Origin: Cephalotus follicularis
Taxonomy: Eukaryota > Streptophyta > Magnoliopsida > Oxalidales > Cephalotaceae
Length of the DNA: 64,000 bases
Assembly: GCA_001972305.1 (NCBI GenBank)
Contig: BDDD01005039.1
Span: 1 to 64,000 of the forward strand
Direction of reading: 5' to 3'
Part shown: positions 48,717 through 61,118 of the stretch, piece after piece
Position numbering within the stretch: position 1 is the first letter of the stretch
Layout: each line of letters starts with the position of its first letter
Made by a program: the position numbers and the translations under genes
Notes under the pieces: model-generated
What the model saw: only the letters and a program-made list of their open reading frames with translations
Databases searched by the model: none
Told to the model about the DNA's origin: nothing

Positions 48717-51306
48717 TGTTAGAGTAAGGGTGTCCCTGCATGCCACGAGGTGGCTCTACATAAATATATGTATGTATGAGAGGCACTCCTTAACTGGAGA
48801 TATCTCTTTAAGCCGCAGGATGGCTGCATATGTGTATATTACACTCTCTATTTATATAATATGAATTCCTTTCCGTGTTTTATAGTGCATAATCAATCAA
48901 CAATGGCAACCCGCTATATGTAAATCCCAAACCATCTTAAATGGATCGGGTGATCACCATGTCATCCGAGTACACATATAGAGCCCTGTCGTTCGAGGGG
49001 TTGGATCTCATGCATGAGAGGTTATGAGAATGAGATCCGTACTCCCTTATGACAGAACGTTCCAAGTCATAGGTTCACTTTCTTAGGGCAATTGTTGAAC
49101 CGCAAAGACTTGCCGTATTATGCTTGCTCTCGGGTTTAGTGGAGGATGTACTATCTCTTTACCATTTGGATTTATCCTAAAGCATAATGTGGGGTTCGTG
49201 CTAAGGAGCATGAGACTGAACAGACCCACCATAGGAAACCTATTTGGAAAGTCATACCGATGTCAATAGGATTCATATAGTCTCGGTAGTGTATAGTCTA
49301 TGGTGACTAGTAGACCATTTGTGGAGCTACGTTGTATCATTAGACCTGAGCGGCTTGCATGCATTGTGTTGTAACTCCTTGGCTTTGATTTTCGCCTTCC
49401 CCGGCACTAGCCACGTGCTGGCAAAAGGGTTGTCTTTGGGCCTTGTGGGAGCTTCATTGAGATGTATGGGCGAGTTCGCAATAAGGGATCGTCACACCCG
49501 TATGAAGGGTGATCGGCTCTATATTATTTATGTTCGTTGAGACTCATAAAACCCTGATCAGGTATAGGCAGACTGGAAACGGGGTTTCCAGGGTTGTTTG
49601 CCAAAAGTCTCAATGCGAATGTAAATTTATAGTTATCGCGACTTTACCTAAGGGTGACATTATTTTGAACCCTAGGTCGCGGTCGGAGTCAAGCATGACA
49701 TAGGATACATGAGACATATGCCGATGACTGGATAAAGTACTGGTTTACTAGATGTTGACTTATAGACGTAGTTTATTCTACGGATCCAGGCGGTGATGGG
49801 ATTCACACCGGGGCTGTTTTAATAGTCGGGGACTATTGAGATAGTTGTACCAAAACTCATGGGATGTTCTGAGAAATTTATAGTCATACTGGATTCAAAC
49901 CGGGCTTTCGGGTCCCACCTGATTATTGGAAAAGTGATGCGTACTGCACACATGCTAGCTTGGCGAAAAATCTAGTTTTAACTATTATATATTAATTTGG
50001 CATTAGTGGTTTATTTATTTATTTAAATTTACCACCGTATTGTCAAATTGATATATTAAGAGAAACCACAGTGGGAGTATGTTGTTACATACATTGTGCG
50101 GGGTGCACATAATTTAAACCGAGAGAGAAATTTTGGTTTGTTTAAAATAAAATTAAAAGAGAAATTATCAAAAAGGAAGTAAGAGACAAATTTTGAGGAA
50201 TTCAAAATTGTCTTCCTTTTTTTTTTTTGGCGTACGGGTAACGCCATCTGCAGAGGAAACGCACGGCTCGCGTGCGTTGCAGCGCCTGGTGCGCACTAGC
50301 GGCCAGTGATGTCGACGCCGTTGGTGTCGGTGGCCAGGGTAAGAGGCCGACTCTCATCCACGGTAAGCCTCTCTCCCTTTCTCTCCCGTTTTTCTTCTCT
50401 CTCTCTCTATCTGATTTTGTCCGACGCTTTTCGCGTCACCCGCTGCAGGCCTTCTTTTCCGCCGCCGGTGGTCTCGGTAGGTGGAGCTGCCTCAGTTCTA
50501 CCTATTTCGGCCTTAGACTAGGTGTGACCGGCTGTTGTTTGGCCGGTCTTTGCGCTTGGGGTCGACCCTGTCGACTTGGAGCGCTGTTCGCCGAGGGTTG
50601 GCGTTCAATGCCAATTCACGGGGGGTCTTTGGTCCAGCTGTGTAGATCTCAAGATTTCATGGCTGGTGGTGGCGGTCCGATGTCACGATGACCCCGTTTT
50701 CTCCGGGTCAGGTCGACCCGCCGCGGCTGTTCGCCGTGATCTCCCGTTTCCATGGTGATTCACGAAGATCCTTGGCCACCAGTGGCTTTATCGCGTCCTT
50801 GGCGTCCTGTGGTGGCTCGGCCAGTCCAGGCCGAGAGTAACTGAGTCCGAACTCAGTGACTCGCCGCCACTGCAAAGCCCACCACCGCCGTTCCGGTTCG
50901 CTTCCCGCCGTTTCTTCTCCACCAGTGGATAGATCAGAGCTCCAGGAGTCCGTTGGTGTCTTGGTTTAAGTTTTTGTGGACTGGCCGGAAACTGGCAGTG
51001 GAGACGGTAACCGGCAGTTGCTTCCGCAAGCGCGTAGCGGCAAAGTCATGGAACCACCAACGTTGGTATGATTACTAAACAATTATATTGTTGTTTACCG
51101 AATTGATTTCGGTAATAGTGGATGTATGCTTGACTGTGATATTTTTTCGATTGAATATTAAACGGAGATCCTAGGCGAATAAATTTTGGTAGTAAGATGT
51201 AATTGTGAACCTAGACTTGCGAGTCTTGGTGTTTTTGAAAAATTAAAATTATACACACTTGCATCCTACACCCAAAATCGACCGGGACCCCTCCAGGGTT
51301 CCAACA
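48717..51306 (+). repeat. 5' LTR of element K
   Basis: 2590 bp, TGTTAGAGTAAGG to GGGTTCCAACA. TATA-like CTATATTATTTA near 49519. The downstream part is GC-rich (50230-51000) with GTCGACC-type words such as those near 50565-50577, unlike the AT-rich upstream part. Open frames in the GC-rich half are unsupported. Confidence 0.92.
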
Positions 51307-51308
51307 AG

Positions 51309-51320
51309 TGGTATCAGAGC
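51309..51320 (+). other. Primer binding site of element K (tRNA-iMet)
   Basis: TGGTATCAGAGC just after the LTR. Confidence 0.9.
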
Positions 51321-54300
51321 GATCCGTTTTAATATCAATTGGACTTTGATTTTGATTTTTGGTGACTATTTTGGAATGATTAAAGTAGCTAAGATTCTAA
51401 TTTAATTCCCTTCCCATTGTTGTTTTATAAAATTAAGTTTTTCTTAAACCGAGGGAAACTAGATTTTAAATAATTTAGTGGGAGTTTTATTGGAATATTG
51501 GCAATCTTGGGATTATTTTGATTGGTCATCGGAAATTGAAATTGCTTGTGCTTATTTATTTCTATTATGGATATAGATTTAAATGTCTTATGCATGATGG
51601 TAGGCAATGGGATTGAACCTAGCTTTTGGTTTCTTTTGTAGATGGTTTAAATTGCTTTATTATCATGTACTTTATTTGGTCTGTAATATGGTTGCCTGCG
51701 AGCACCATTTTCCTTTTTTTGTGTAATTCTCTCTCTCCCTCCATTTGTATTCTATTCTTTATTTTTTAAATATATTTTGTGTAAATTTCATTTTTTGTAA
51801 ATAAAAGAAGAGAAGAACTGCAAAGGAGCTTGAAGAGGGAGACCAAGGAAATTGCAAGACCAAGTGAAGACCATGTATGCATGGTGCATTTTGTAATAAA
51901 GTTGTTTTGAATAGTTCACCTAGGAGACCGAGGGATCACATTCGATCGTGTGATCTCTCATAGTTTTAATCGCTAGCCAGGCCATTTTTATTTCTATGTG
52001 GATCATAGGATGCATGAGATGGATGTTTACTTTTTGCAAACAATCCAAACACGTCAAGCATAATAAGCCGTTCCAAATGGATTGGAAGATTAAAATCGAT
52101 TTAATAACGGCTTTGGTAATTTAAAATTTGATGAGACCTCAAATTCCTCCAATTTTGAAATAATAAGTCCATAAGGGGTGGGGCACAAGGGTGCTTCATC
52201 GTTGGCCTTCCATAATCTTTGTTGAAGGGTATGGATATATTGGGGATGGCACTGCTCAGCAGAGGTCCCCCGTATGACCATTACTGTTCAGCTTCAGTGC
52301 TGGGGTAGCACTGGAAGTAAATAACAAAGTTTTGGTGTTCTGACTAGCCTCCTAGTGGATATCAAAACTGGTTCATTTCTTTGAGGATTGTGGGTACGGA
52401 CTTATACTGAGTTCATACTATTAGCGCCGCTCAGGGGTGGATTGTATGGGTCAGGAGGCCGAATGATGTATCGGATCTTGCATATCAAGGGTGAGGCCCT
52501 AATGTAAATTGTCCATTAAAGCTTACCTATTTGGTATTGTGGTTTGTTTCGCTCAGCGGAGACCATAATATGCGAAATAGATTCCGATCCCCACTAGGAA
52601 GCGGGTGCTTCCCGAATTCCACATGGAGGTGTGGGATACGATTAGAATAGTGGGAGGAGCCATAATTACTAAAGACCTAGAATTATGGTAATAACATGAA
52701 ATTAAATAATCTGCTAATATACTCTCTTGTTTCTTCTAATAGGTTGTTAGATAACATATTCTAAATACTCAAATGGCAAACAGCACCGTAATTTGGCATG
52801 TTTTATATTTTCTTGAGCGACATAATCCACGTTCTTTGAATGGTTGTGCATACTACTCACGAGCATGAGAGTTTCTCATGTCATGACTGAGATATACCCC
52901 CACATTAAGAGATCAATGCATCTGACCATCACAAGGCTGGGGTGGCTAAGTGGTGGGACGAGGATCATAGACCTCAATACATGCCGAGTGTTGCCTTGAT
53001 GCCAAACTGGCAAACGTTATGTATTTCTTCACAGACCTTATGTGCCGTGTTGATACAACTTGAGGAGTTGTTTGGCACACAGTCATGGACTGATAAGGTA
53101 GTTTTGGACCAGTCTGGATCAAAACAATCTGTGATACCTATTCATTCTTCTAGAACAACCTCACAGAGAGGTGGATCAAGAGGATCCAGTTTCAAGGGCA
53201 AGGATCTCATAAGGAAGAAAGAAAAGGAACCACTTCACGTGGTTCGGGGATACCATTCATTAGAGGATTAAATAGCTTATTAAAGGAGATGTCCTACTTC
53301 TGTGTGGGAAGTTAGGATACTGGAAGAGAAATTGCGAATAATTTCTTGCTTCCATTGCATATGTTACCTTGGGGTTAGGTACCATCTTATTTTTTATATT
53401 CCACTTAGCTTACAATGTAAGTTTAATTTGGGTTGTGTACTCAAGTTGTGAGACTAACATTTGTAACTCTTTGCAGGATGCTAAGAGGAGCTACGCAGCT
53501 GGGAGCTGAGGATGCAATGGACCTATGACATAAAGATCGAGGATCTACTTTTATGTTGTAGGATATATTGATTTGTATATATATGTAAAGCAATGTGGCT
53601 TTTGTATATAGACTTAACTCTTCTAAACATTGTAAAGAACTTTTGTTCTAAACTTTTATTAGCATATCCAATGTATATTTTGTAAAGCTGAGAGCTTTTT
53701 GTTTATTACAAATGGATAGTGGCTATTATTTTCTGGTTGTGTATCAGTCGGCACTGATTAACTAGATAATGGGTTTTAAGTCTTAAATACTAATCAAACA
53801 ATAGCACCAGCTATTGAGCAAGGAATTAATAATAAAAGACTGTGAGAGATTTGATATAAACACTTCACAATGTTTTGCATTATTGATTAGGTCATTCTAG
53901 CGAGGCTAGATAAACACGTTTGGTTAAGGATGGACTTTTGGACATCCAGGACGGGGAGTCCCTTCCAATGTGTACATCATGTTTGATTGGTGTAATGACC
54001 AAATCTTCTTTTCTCCAAATTTGGAGAAAAGGTAGTGGACATATTGTAATATATCCGCACAGACATTTGTGGTATAATGTCAGACAATGCATGTGAAGGT
54101 TTTCACTACTTCATTACCTTCATACTGTGATTCGTCACGGTTTCGGTAAGTATTTCGGGTGAAACACAAATCTGAATCTTTTGAAAGAGTTAAGGGATTT
54201 AGACATGAAGTTGAAATGCAAACGGGTAAACCCATTAGAGCATTACGCTCTGATCGGGGAAGCGAATACCAGTCTGCTGAATTCTTGGGTTATCTGAAAT

Positions 54301-56445
54301 ATAACAGAATTCTTTCTCAATGGATCCTTTCTGGAACACCATAGTGTGATGTTGTTTCCAAACGGAGGATATTGACATTTGTGAATATGTCAAATCCATT
54401 ATGTCTTTTATTCATCTTCTTATCTCCTTCTGGGATTATGCGTTGCAGCGGCAACGTACATCCTAATCCGGATTCCTATGAAATCCATCCCCTCCATATC
54501 TTTTAAGATTTTAAATAGGAGGAAACCCAGCCTAAACAAAGGGGGTTAATGGTTGTCTTGCTTTTGTAAGAAGGCAAAAACCTTCTAAGCTGGAGGCGTG
54601 TGCGGATCGTTGCCGGTTTTGTGGGATATCCTAAGAAGTGCTTAGGATAACATTTCAACCATCCTAGCGAATGAATGGTATTTGTTTCGCGTACTGCAAA
54701 ATTCATCGAAAGGGGAATACCTGTTTACAGGAAGCAGTAGGAGTAAGGTATAACTAAGTGAGTTATTATCTGGTGAAAGCCCACATGACGATGAGGAATT
54801 AGAGATGGAACCCTCTATAGACAAGATTTGGGAAAGGATCCCAACCTGGGAAGGGATCTCAATAAGGCACTCCTCGAAAGAGGAGATCAGGCAAGATTTT
54901 AACAGCGTCTGAGAAATATGGTTTTCTCGCAAAAGGCACTGATAAATCTAAAGTCATCGATGATGACGAGCCTGTCAGCTACAAAGGAAACAGTGAAGAG
55001 CACTGATTTCTACACATGGCTGGGAGTCATGAAATTAGAAATGGACGCCATATACGTCAACCGAGTATGGAACTTGGTTAATGCTCCCATAGGCGGGTTG
55101 CCCAATGGTTGCATATATATCTTCAAGAGGAAGATAGGCGTTAATGGAAAAGGTTAAAACCTTTAAATCGTAATGATTAAGTCCATTCAGATAATTCTTG
55201 TAATTGCCTCTCGTTATGGATATAACAAATGGCATATGGATGTCAAGAAAACCTTGAAAAAGGACTATCTTGAAGTGGACATCTTAATGTTCCAAACCCG
55301 AGGGGTTTACATCCAAGGAACATTAGCACAGAGTGTGTGCAAGCTCCTAAGGTTTGTGTATGACCTTATACAAGCATCTTGTAGTTGAAACATCTGTTTT
55401 TGATTTTTATCAAAACGATGCTATGCCTTAAGTCTACCAGAAATAGGATATCCTAGATATCACTTTCTCAGTACTGTACATGGATAACATTCTACACATT
55501 GGTAATGTTGTAGGTATGTTATAGTAGAATTAACCAAGAACTTCTCCAAAAGGATTTTGGAGAGACTTCCTATGTTTTGAGAATGAAGATCTTAAGAGTA
55601 GATCGAGTAGGTTGTTCTGACTTTCCCAAAGCCAGTACATCAACAGGGTGCTGATATAGTATGGATTACTGAATTTCGCGTTTGGCTTACTGCCAATTAG
55701 CCAAGGAATTCATCTTTCCAAGAGGATGTTGAAAGAGACGTCAGAGGAAAGTGTTGCATGAGTAGAATACCTTAAGCTTCGACTAAAGGCTACATCATGC
55801 AATATCATACTTTGTACTAGGCCTGACATCGTACAAGCCTAGGGGTCTGGCTAGTCGATTATCAGTTCAATCCCTGTGAGAGGCACTAGGAATTGTCAAA
55901 GAGATCTGAGAGTGACTCATGATTTCTTATTCAAATCTGGAGAAGATGGTGAATTGAATAAGAGTTATGTTGACTCTGTTTTCATCTGTGATCTGAATGA
56001 TCATGACATCGTATCAGGATATGTGATTATCCTAAATGAATGTGCTGTGTGAGTTGGAGGAGTCTACAACAGTGGGATACTGTTGACTCAACCATAGAAT
56101 TAGAGTATGTTATAACCTATGATATCGCAAAGTTGCTGTTTGGTAGCGGAAGTTCATTGTGGAACTTTATGTAGTTCCATCTATCATTCGTCCAGTTGTG
56201 TAGAGTGACGACGATAGGGGGCCTTTGCACAGGCTATGGAACCCAGGTCGTATTACCGCTCTAAACGTTAAAACAACGGTATCATTATATTATATGATTC
56301 ATGATATTATATATAGAGGAAACATTATCCTAGAGAGATTTGCAACGATAGCAAATTATGGCAGACCCACTGACCAATGCCATGAGCATTAGTAGTACTT
56401 GAGTGACAGCGAAAGTGCGATGGGCTTAGGCTAAAGGTCTTCGTG
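51321..56445 (+). pseudogene. Eroded copia gag-pol of element K
   Basis: 51321-52900 shows no clear domain. A zinc-knuckle remnant (GKLGYWKRNC) lies near 53300, a protease-like remnant (NICNSLQDAKRS) near 53460, integrase (KHKSESFERVKGFRHEVEMQ, ALRSDRGSEYQSAEF) near 54150-54345, RT (WLGVMKLEMDAIYVNRVWNL near 55018; KWHMDVKKTLKKDYLEVDI near 55230; a YMDNIL box near 55480) and RNase H-like remnants to about 56400. The order is that of Ty1/copia. Many breaks, no coding capacity. Confidence 0.8.
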
Positions 56446-56466
56446 GCTTGAGGGCCAAGTGGAGAT
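56446..56466 (+). other. Polypurine tract region of element K
   Basis: GGCCAAGTGGAGAT directly before the 3' LTR, the usual copia arrangement. Confidence 0.8.
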
Positions 56467-58541
56467 TGTTAGAGTAAGGGTGTCCCTGCATGCCACGAGG
56501 TGGCTCTGCATAAATATATATGTATGTATGAGATGCACTCCTTAACTGGAGATATCTCTTTAAGCCGCAGGGAGGCTGCATATGTGTATATTACACTCTC
56601 TATTTATACAATATGATTTCGTTTCCGTGTTTTATAGTGCATATTCAATCAACAATGGCAACCCGCTATATGTATATCCCAAACCATCTTAAATGGATCG
56701 GGTGATCACCATGTCATCCGAGTACACATATAGTGCCCTGTCGTTCGAGGGGTTGGATCTCATGCCTGAGAGGTTATGAGAATGAGATCCTTACTCCCTT
56801 CTGACAGAACGTTCCAAGTCATAGGTTCATTTTCTTAGGGCAATGGTTGAACCGCAAAGACTTACCGTATTATGCTTGCTCCTGGGTTTAGTGGGGGATG
56901 TACTATCTCATTACCTTTTGGATTTATCCTAAAGCATAATGTGGGGTTCGTGCTAAGGAGCATGAGACTGAACAGACCCACCATAGGAAACCTATTTGGA
57001 AAGTCATACCTATGTCAATAGGATTCCTATAGTCTCGGTAGTGTATAGTCTATGGTGACTAGTAGACCATTCGTGGAGCTACGTTGTATCATTAGACCTG
57101 AGCTGCTGGCATGCATTGTGTTGTAACTGCTTGGCTTTGATTTCCGCCTTCCCTAGCACTAGCTACGTGCTGGCAAAAGGGTTGTCTTTGGGCCTTGTGG
57201 GAGCTTCATTGAGATGTATGGGCGAGTTCGCAATAAGGTATCGTCACACCCGTATGAAGGGTGATCGGCTCTATATTATTTATGTTCGTTGAGACTCATA
57301 AAACCCTGATCAGGTATAGGCAGACTGGAAACGGGGTTTCCGGGGATTTTTGCCGAAAGTCTCAATGCGAATGTAAATTTATAGTTATCGCGACCTTACC
57401 TAGGGGTGACATTATTCTGAACCCTAGGTCGCGGTCGGAGTCAAGTATGACGTAGGATACATGACACATATGTCGATGACTAGATAAAGTACTGGTTTAC
57501 TAGATGTCGACTTATAGACGTAGTTTATTCTACGGATCCGGGTAGATGATGGGATTCACACCGGGGCCGTTTTAATTGTCGGGGACTATTGAGATAGTCA
57601 TACCAGAACTCATGGGATGTTCTGAGAAATTTATAGTCATACTGGATTCAAACCGGGCATTCGGGTCCCACTTGATTATTGGAAAAGCGATACGTGCCGC
57701 CGGTGGTCTCGGTAGGTGGAGCTGCCTTGGCTATACCTATTTTGGCCCTAGACTAGGTGTGACCGGCCGTTGTTTGGTTGGTCTTTGCGCTTGGGGTCGA
57801 CCCTGTCGACTTGGAGCACTGTTCACTGTGGGTCGGCGTTCCACACCGATTCACGGCGGGTCTTTGGTCTAGCTATGTAGATCGTAAGATTTCATGGCTG
57901 GTGGTGGCGGTCGGATGTCACGGTGACCCCATTTTCTCCGGGTCGGTCGACCCGCCACAACTGTTCGTCGTGATCGCCCATTTCCATGGTGATTCACGGC
58001 TATCCTTGGCCACCAGTGGCTTTATCGAGTCCTTGGCGTCCTGTGGTGGCTCGGCCGGTCCAGGCCGAGTGTAACTGAGTCCGAACTCAGTGACTCGCCG
58101 CCACTACAAAGCCCACCGCCGCCGTTCCGGTTCGCTTCCCCCCGTTTCTCCGCCACCATTGGATAGATCGGAGCTCCAGGAGTCTGTTGGTGTCTTGGTT
58201 GAAGTTTTCGTGGACTGGCCGGAAACCGGCAGTGGAGCCGGTAACCGGCAGTTGCTTCTGCAAGCGCGTAGCGACAAAGTGATGGAGCCATCAACGTTGG
58301 TATGATTACTAAACAATTATATTGTAGTTTTACTAAATTGATTTCAGTTATAGTGGATGTATGCTTGACTGTGATATTTGTTCGATTGAATATTAAACGG
58401 AGATCCTAGGCTAATAGATTTTGGTAGTAAGATGTAATTGTGAACCTAGACTTGCGAGTCTTGGTGTTGTTGAAAAATTAAAATTATACACACTTGCATC
58501 CTAGATCCAAAATAGACCGGGACCCCTCCCGGGTTCCAACA
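56467..58541 (+). repeat. 3' LTR of element K (internally shortened)
   Basis: 2075 bp, same termini as the 5' LTR. It lacks about 0.5 kb corresponding to roughly 49945-50460 of the 5' LTR, joining at GATACGTGCCGCCGGTGG. The deleted part spans the step from AT-rich to GC-rich sequence. Confidence 0.9.
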
Positions 58542-59098
58542 GGTAGGTGGAGCCAGGCTTGGCTCTGCCTATTTTTCCCTTAGACTAGGCATTTTCAGTT
58601 GCCTTTTTGGCCAGTTTCGTGCATCTGAGTCGACCCTGTTGATTCAATGCGTTGTGCGTCGTGACTCGACGTTCCGTGCCGATTCACGGTGAATCTTGCG
58701 GTTGGTTGTGTTGGTCGTGCTTTGTAGGTGCCAGTTGTGGGGGTGCGGTGTCGCGGTGGTCATGTTTTCGCCGTGTAGGTTGACTCGCCGCCATCTGTAC
58801 GCCATGTTCCAGGCCGAGTCTCGCCGAGTCTTGGCCACCAGTGGCTTAGTCGGTGTGTGGGTGTCCACATATGTCATCGCCGGTCCATGGCGAGTCGTCC
58901 GAGTCGCACTGAGTCAAAACTCTGTGAGTTACTGACACTGTTCACCTGTAACAACCGCTATTCATAATTCGTGTATATTGTACTTTGATGAATACATTAT
59001 GCACTTACGTTGAATTTTAATGTCCAATTGTTATATGAATTGTGGTTGTGAATTTAATTAAAGGAATAAACTTAATTAACCCAAAAATCAATCACCTA

Positions 59099-59226
59099 CA
59101 GCTGACTGCCACAGGTCAACAGTCGACTGCCTAGTTTATTGATGAACAACCGACTGTCTCAGGGGAACAGTCGACTGGTTAATGCGCGAGGAGGACAGTC
59201 GACTGCCAAGTAAATACAGTCGATTG
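59099..59226. promoter_or_regulatory. Word array 1, B2 LTR
   Basis: CAGCTGACTG, CAGTCGACTG, CAACCGACTG, CAGTCGACTG, CAGTCGACTG and CAGTCGATTG, about 150-280 bp into the LTR and upstream of the TATA-like box. Confidence 0.8.
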
Positions 59227-59676
59227 GTATGGCACATGACAAGTGTATGTGCATGCGTGAAACAGAGCAGAGACAGTGATGACAAGTGTTCTAATCGTGG
59301 CATGCATGAGGGATGCGTGTCAGCAGCTGCCTTAACATGCAAGGGTGGTGTCTTGCATGTTCTCTATCCCTCCTGCAACCTGCAAACAAAATATTGGAGG
59401 AGAGAAAGTGAATGGACATAATGAACATGTGAGAGAGAGAAAAGAGATGGGTGAGTTAATGGGATCTGACGATTTCCAAGAGTTCTAAGCTCTATATCAA
59501 CTGTTAGAATAGAGCGTGAGTGTTAGAAAACACTCAGGATAGAGAAGATCTTGCTAGATTTCTTGAAGCTTGCATGTGGAAGTTGGAGTTTCAAAGCGGG
59601 TTGAAGCTTGAATCTTCCTTGTAAGTCACCAATCTGAGTCTGCTGATGTGGATGATGTAACTAGGAGAATATTAGC

Positions 59677-59695
59677 TATATATATATATATATAT
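59677..59695. repeat. (TA)n microsatellite
   Basis: About nine TA units within the B2 LTR. Confidence 0.9.
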
Positions 59696-60277
59696 CTTCT
59701 ATTAGCATGATTAAGGTTAATAAGTTGGAATTGAAATAGGATTGGTAAAGGATTCAAAGAAGAAGTTAAAACTAGGAACTAATAATGATAAGCTACTAAT
59801 TGGATAATAGGTTGTTAGTGGATTAAATATGTAATATATATCCACTGATAACATGGCTATGAATGATTAAATTGCTAGAATTAGAACTGATTGGTAGGGA
59901 GAAGTTGTAAAAGGGTAAAATTTGAGGCTTGATAAATAATTGGTAAGCTACTATTGGAACTGGTAATTGACTAGGTAATTAGTTAAATGTACTGGTTAAA
60001 TGTCTGAACCTTCGAACCTGCATTGGTATAGATCAATTCTGCTGAGATTGGAAGATAAATTTGGTGAAAGAGCTTTGGACATTAAAGAGAGAAATCAATC
60101 CAAATTGATTTCGGAATAGGTTTTAAGGTAGGGATTTTGACATGCTTTAGAAGATATAATGTGTATATCATGCCTGGATGTTTTCTGTATGATTGCATGT
60201 TGTTGATTGATTGTAAATTGATTGTGAGGATGCATACCCTGTTTGTGAAACTGCTGCCTGGCGTTTCTGGGCACAAA

Positions 60278-60370
60278 TAGTCGACTGTTTAATTCCAACA
60301 GTCGACTACTCAATGTAAAAAGTCGACTGCCTAATGAAAACAACGGGCTATTCTTATGAACAGTTGATTG
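60278..60370. promoter_or_regulatory. Word array 2, B2 LTR
   Basis: TAGTCGACTG, CAGTCGACTA, AAGTCGACTG, CAACGGGCTA and CAGTTGATTG with steps of 21, 21, 21 and 20 bp. The last two words are eroded but the spacing is kept. Confidence 0.8.
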
Positions 60371-61105
60371 TTGAGTGACAAGATACACAAATTAGCTACA
60401 GTTAGGTATTAGTTATGTGTAATTACCCTAGCCTCCACAAGGGATGATTGCAACAGTCAATCCTGGCCTTGGACAGTTACATTACAGAAAGAAAACAACT
60501 TAGGCACTCATTGTGACAAGTTGTGAAAGAATGACCAAGGTATACTAACCTTTTGTTGAACCTTGAATTGTGATTGTTCCGCTGCTGTTATTGGTGTTGT
60601 TTTAGAGACCGTACAGCTGGTAAGTGTTCATCAATATGATTGTTACACTTATTATTAATGATTGGACCAACTAGTGCTATAAGCACAAATACGAGTTTTC
60701 CTTATTGTTTCAAAAATGAAAACCTTGTTAACAAATGATTACTGATTTTCCTCCCATGAGAGGCACTGTTAGTGTACTAAATACCGTTTCCTCCAACGAG
60801 AGGTATGGTCACTGAACAGAGAGATTATTTTTAAAGTAAACAACTTTTATATTGCATACTATTGATATATGTAATATTGCTATTGAATTGATTGAATTGT
60901 TTGTCTATGTTATTGCCGTTAGTCGAGTGATAGGAGACATCACTGGCTACGGGGTGGTCCTAGGTGCCAGGAGTTGGCTAGAGCAACCACCACACTTATC
61001 TGCAATGCAGATCCTGATTGTTACTTGCCCGCTAAATGCCAGTAGAACTGACCTGACCCATCATCTTCGGAGTGTAGGATGATAGTTACGTGGTGCGCAG
61101 TTGGT

Positions 61106-61118
61106 GCTAGGAGTTAGC
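61106..61118 (+). promoter_or_regulatory. LTR inverted repeat 2 of B2 (GCTAGGAGTTAGC)
   Basis: Arms GCTA/TAGC. The partner at 60966-60978 is GCCAGGAGTTGGC. The C-G to T-A swap is compensatory, supporting a paired structure. Confidence 0.6.

Larger units (their letters stand above)
48717..58541 (+). mobile_element. Full-length Ty1/copia-type element K with eroded interior
   Basis: 9.8 kb with perfect target duplications GGTAG (48712-48716, 58542-58546). 5' LTR 48717-51306, primer site 51309-51320, internal 51307-56466, 3' LTR 56467-58541. LTRs differ by roughly 4% in aligned parts. The internal region keeps recognisable scraps of zinc knuckle, protease, integrase, RT and RNase H in copia order, but with very many breaks and no long open frame. 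The contrast suggests it moved as a non-autonomous copy. It is inserted in an LTR of its own family. Confidence 0.9.
46981..58946 (+). repeat. Outer copia-type LTR (Ka), interrupted by K and cut by B2
   Basis: LTR sequence is 46981-48716 and 58547-58946. It starts TGTTAGATTATGGGTGTCCC after TAAGC, and parallels the K LTRs throughout. K inserted at GGTAG in its promoter-distal half, and the family B element inserted further along at TCACC (58942-58946). The remainder should lie beyond the right edge of the window. It cannot be told whether it is solo or part of a full element. Confidence 0.85.

Noticed and set aside
50272-50691. Open frames in the GC-rich half of the K LTR (also 57576-58305)
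   Set aside because: High GC lowers stop frequency. The two LTR copies do not keep the same frame throughout and no domain is seen.
51321-52900. Possible host gene in the K interior
   Set aside because: No long frame or recognisable host domain, and bounded by the primer site and copia pol remnants.
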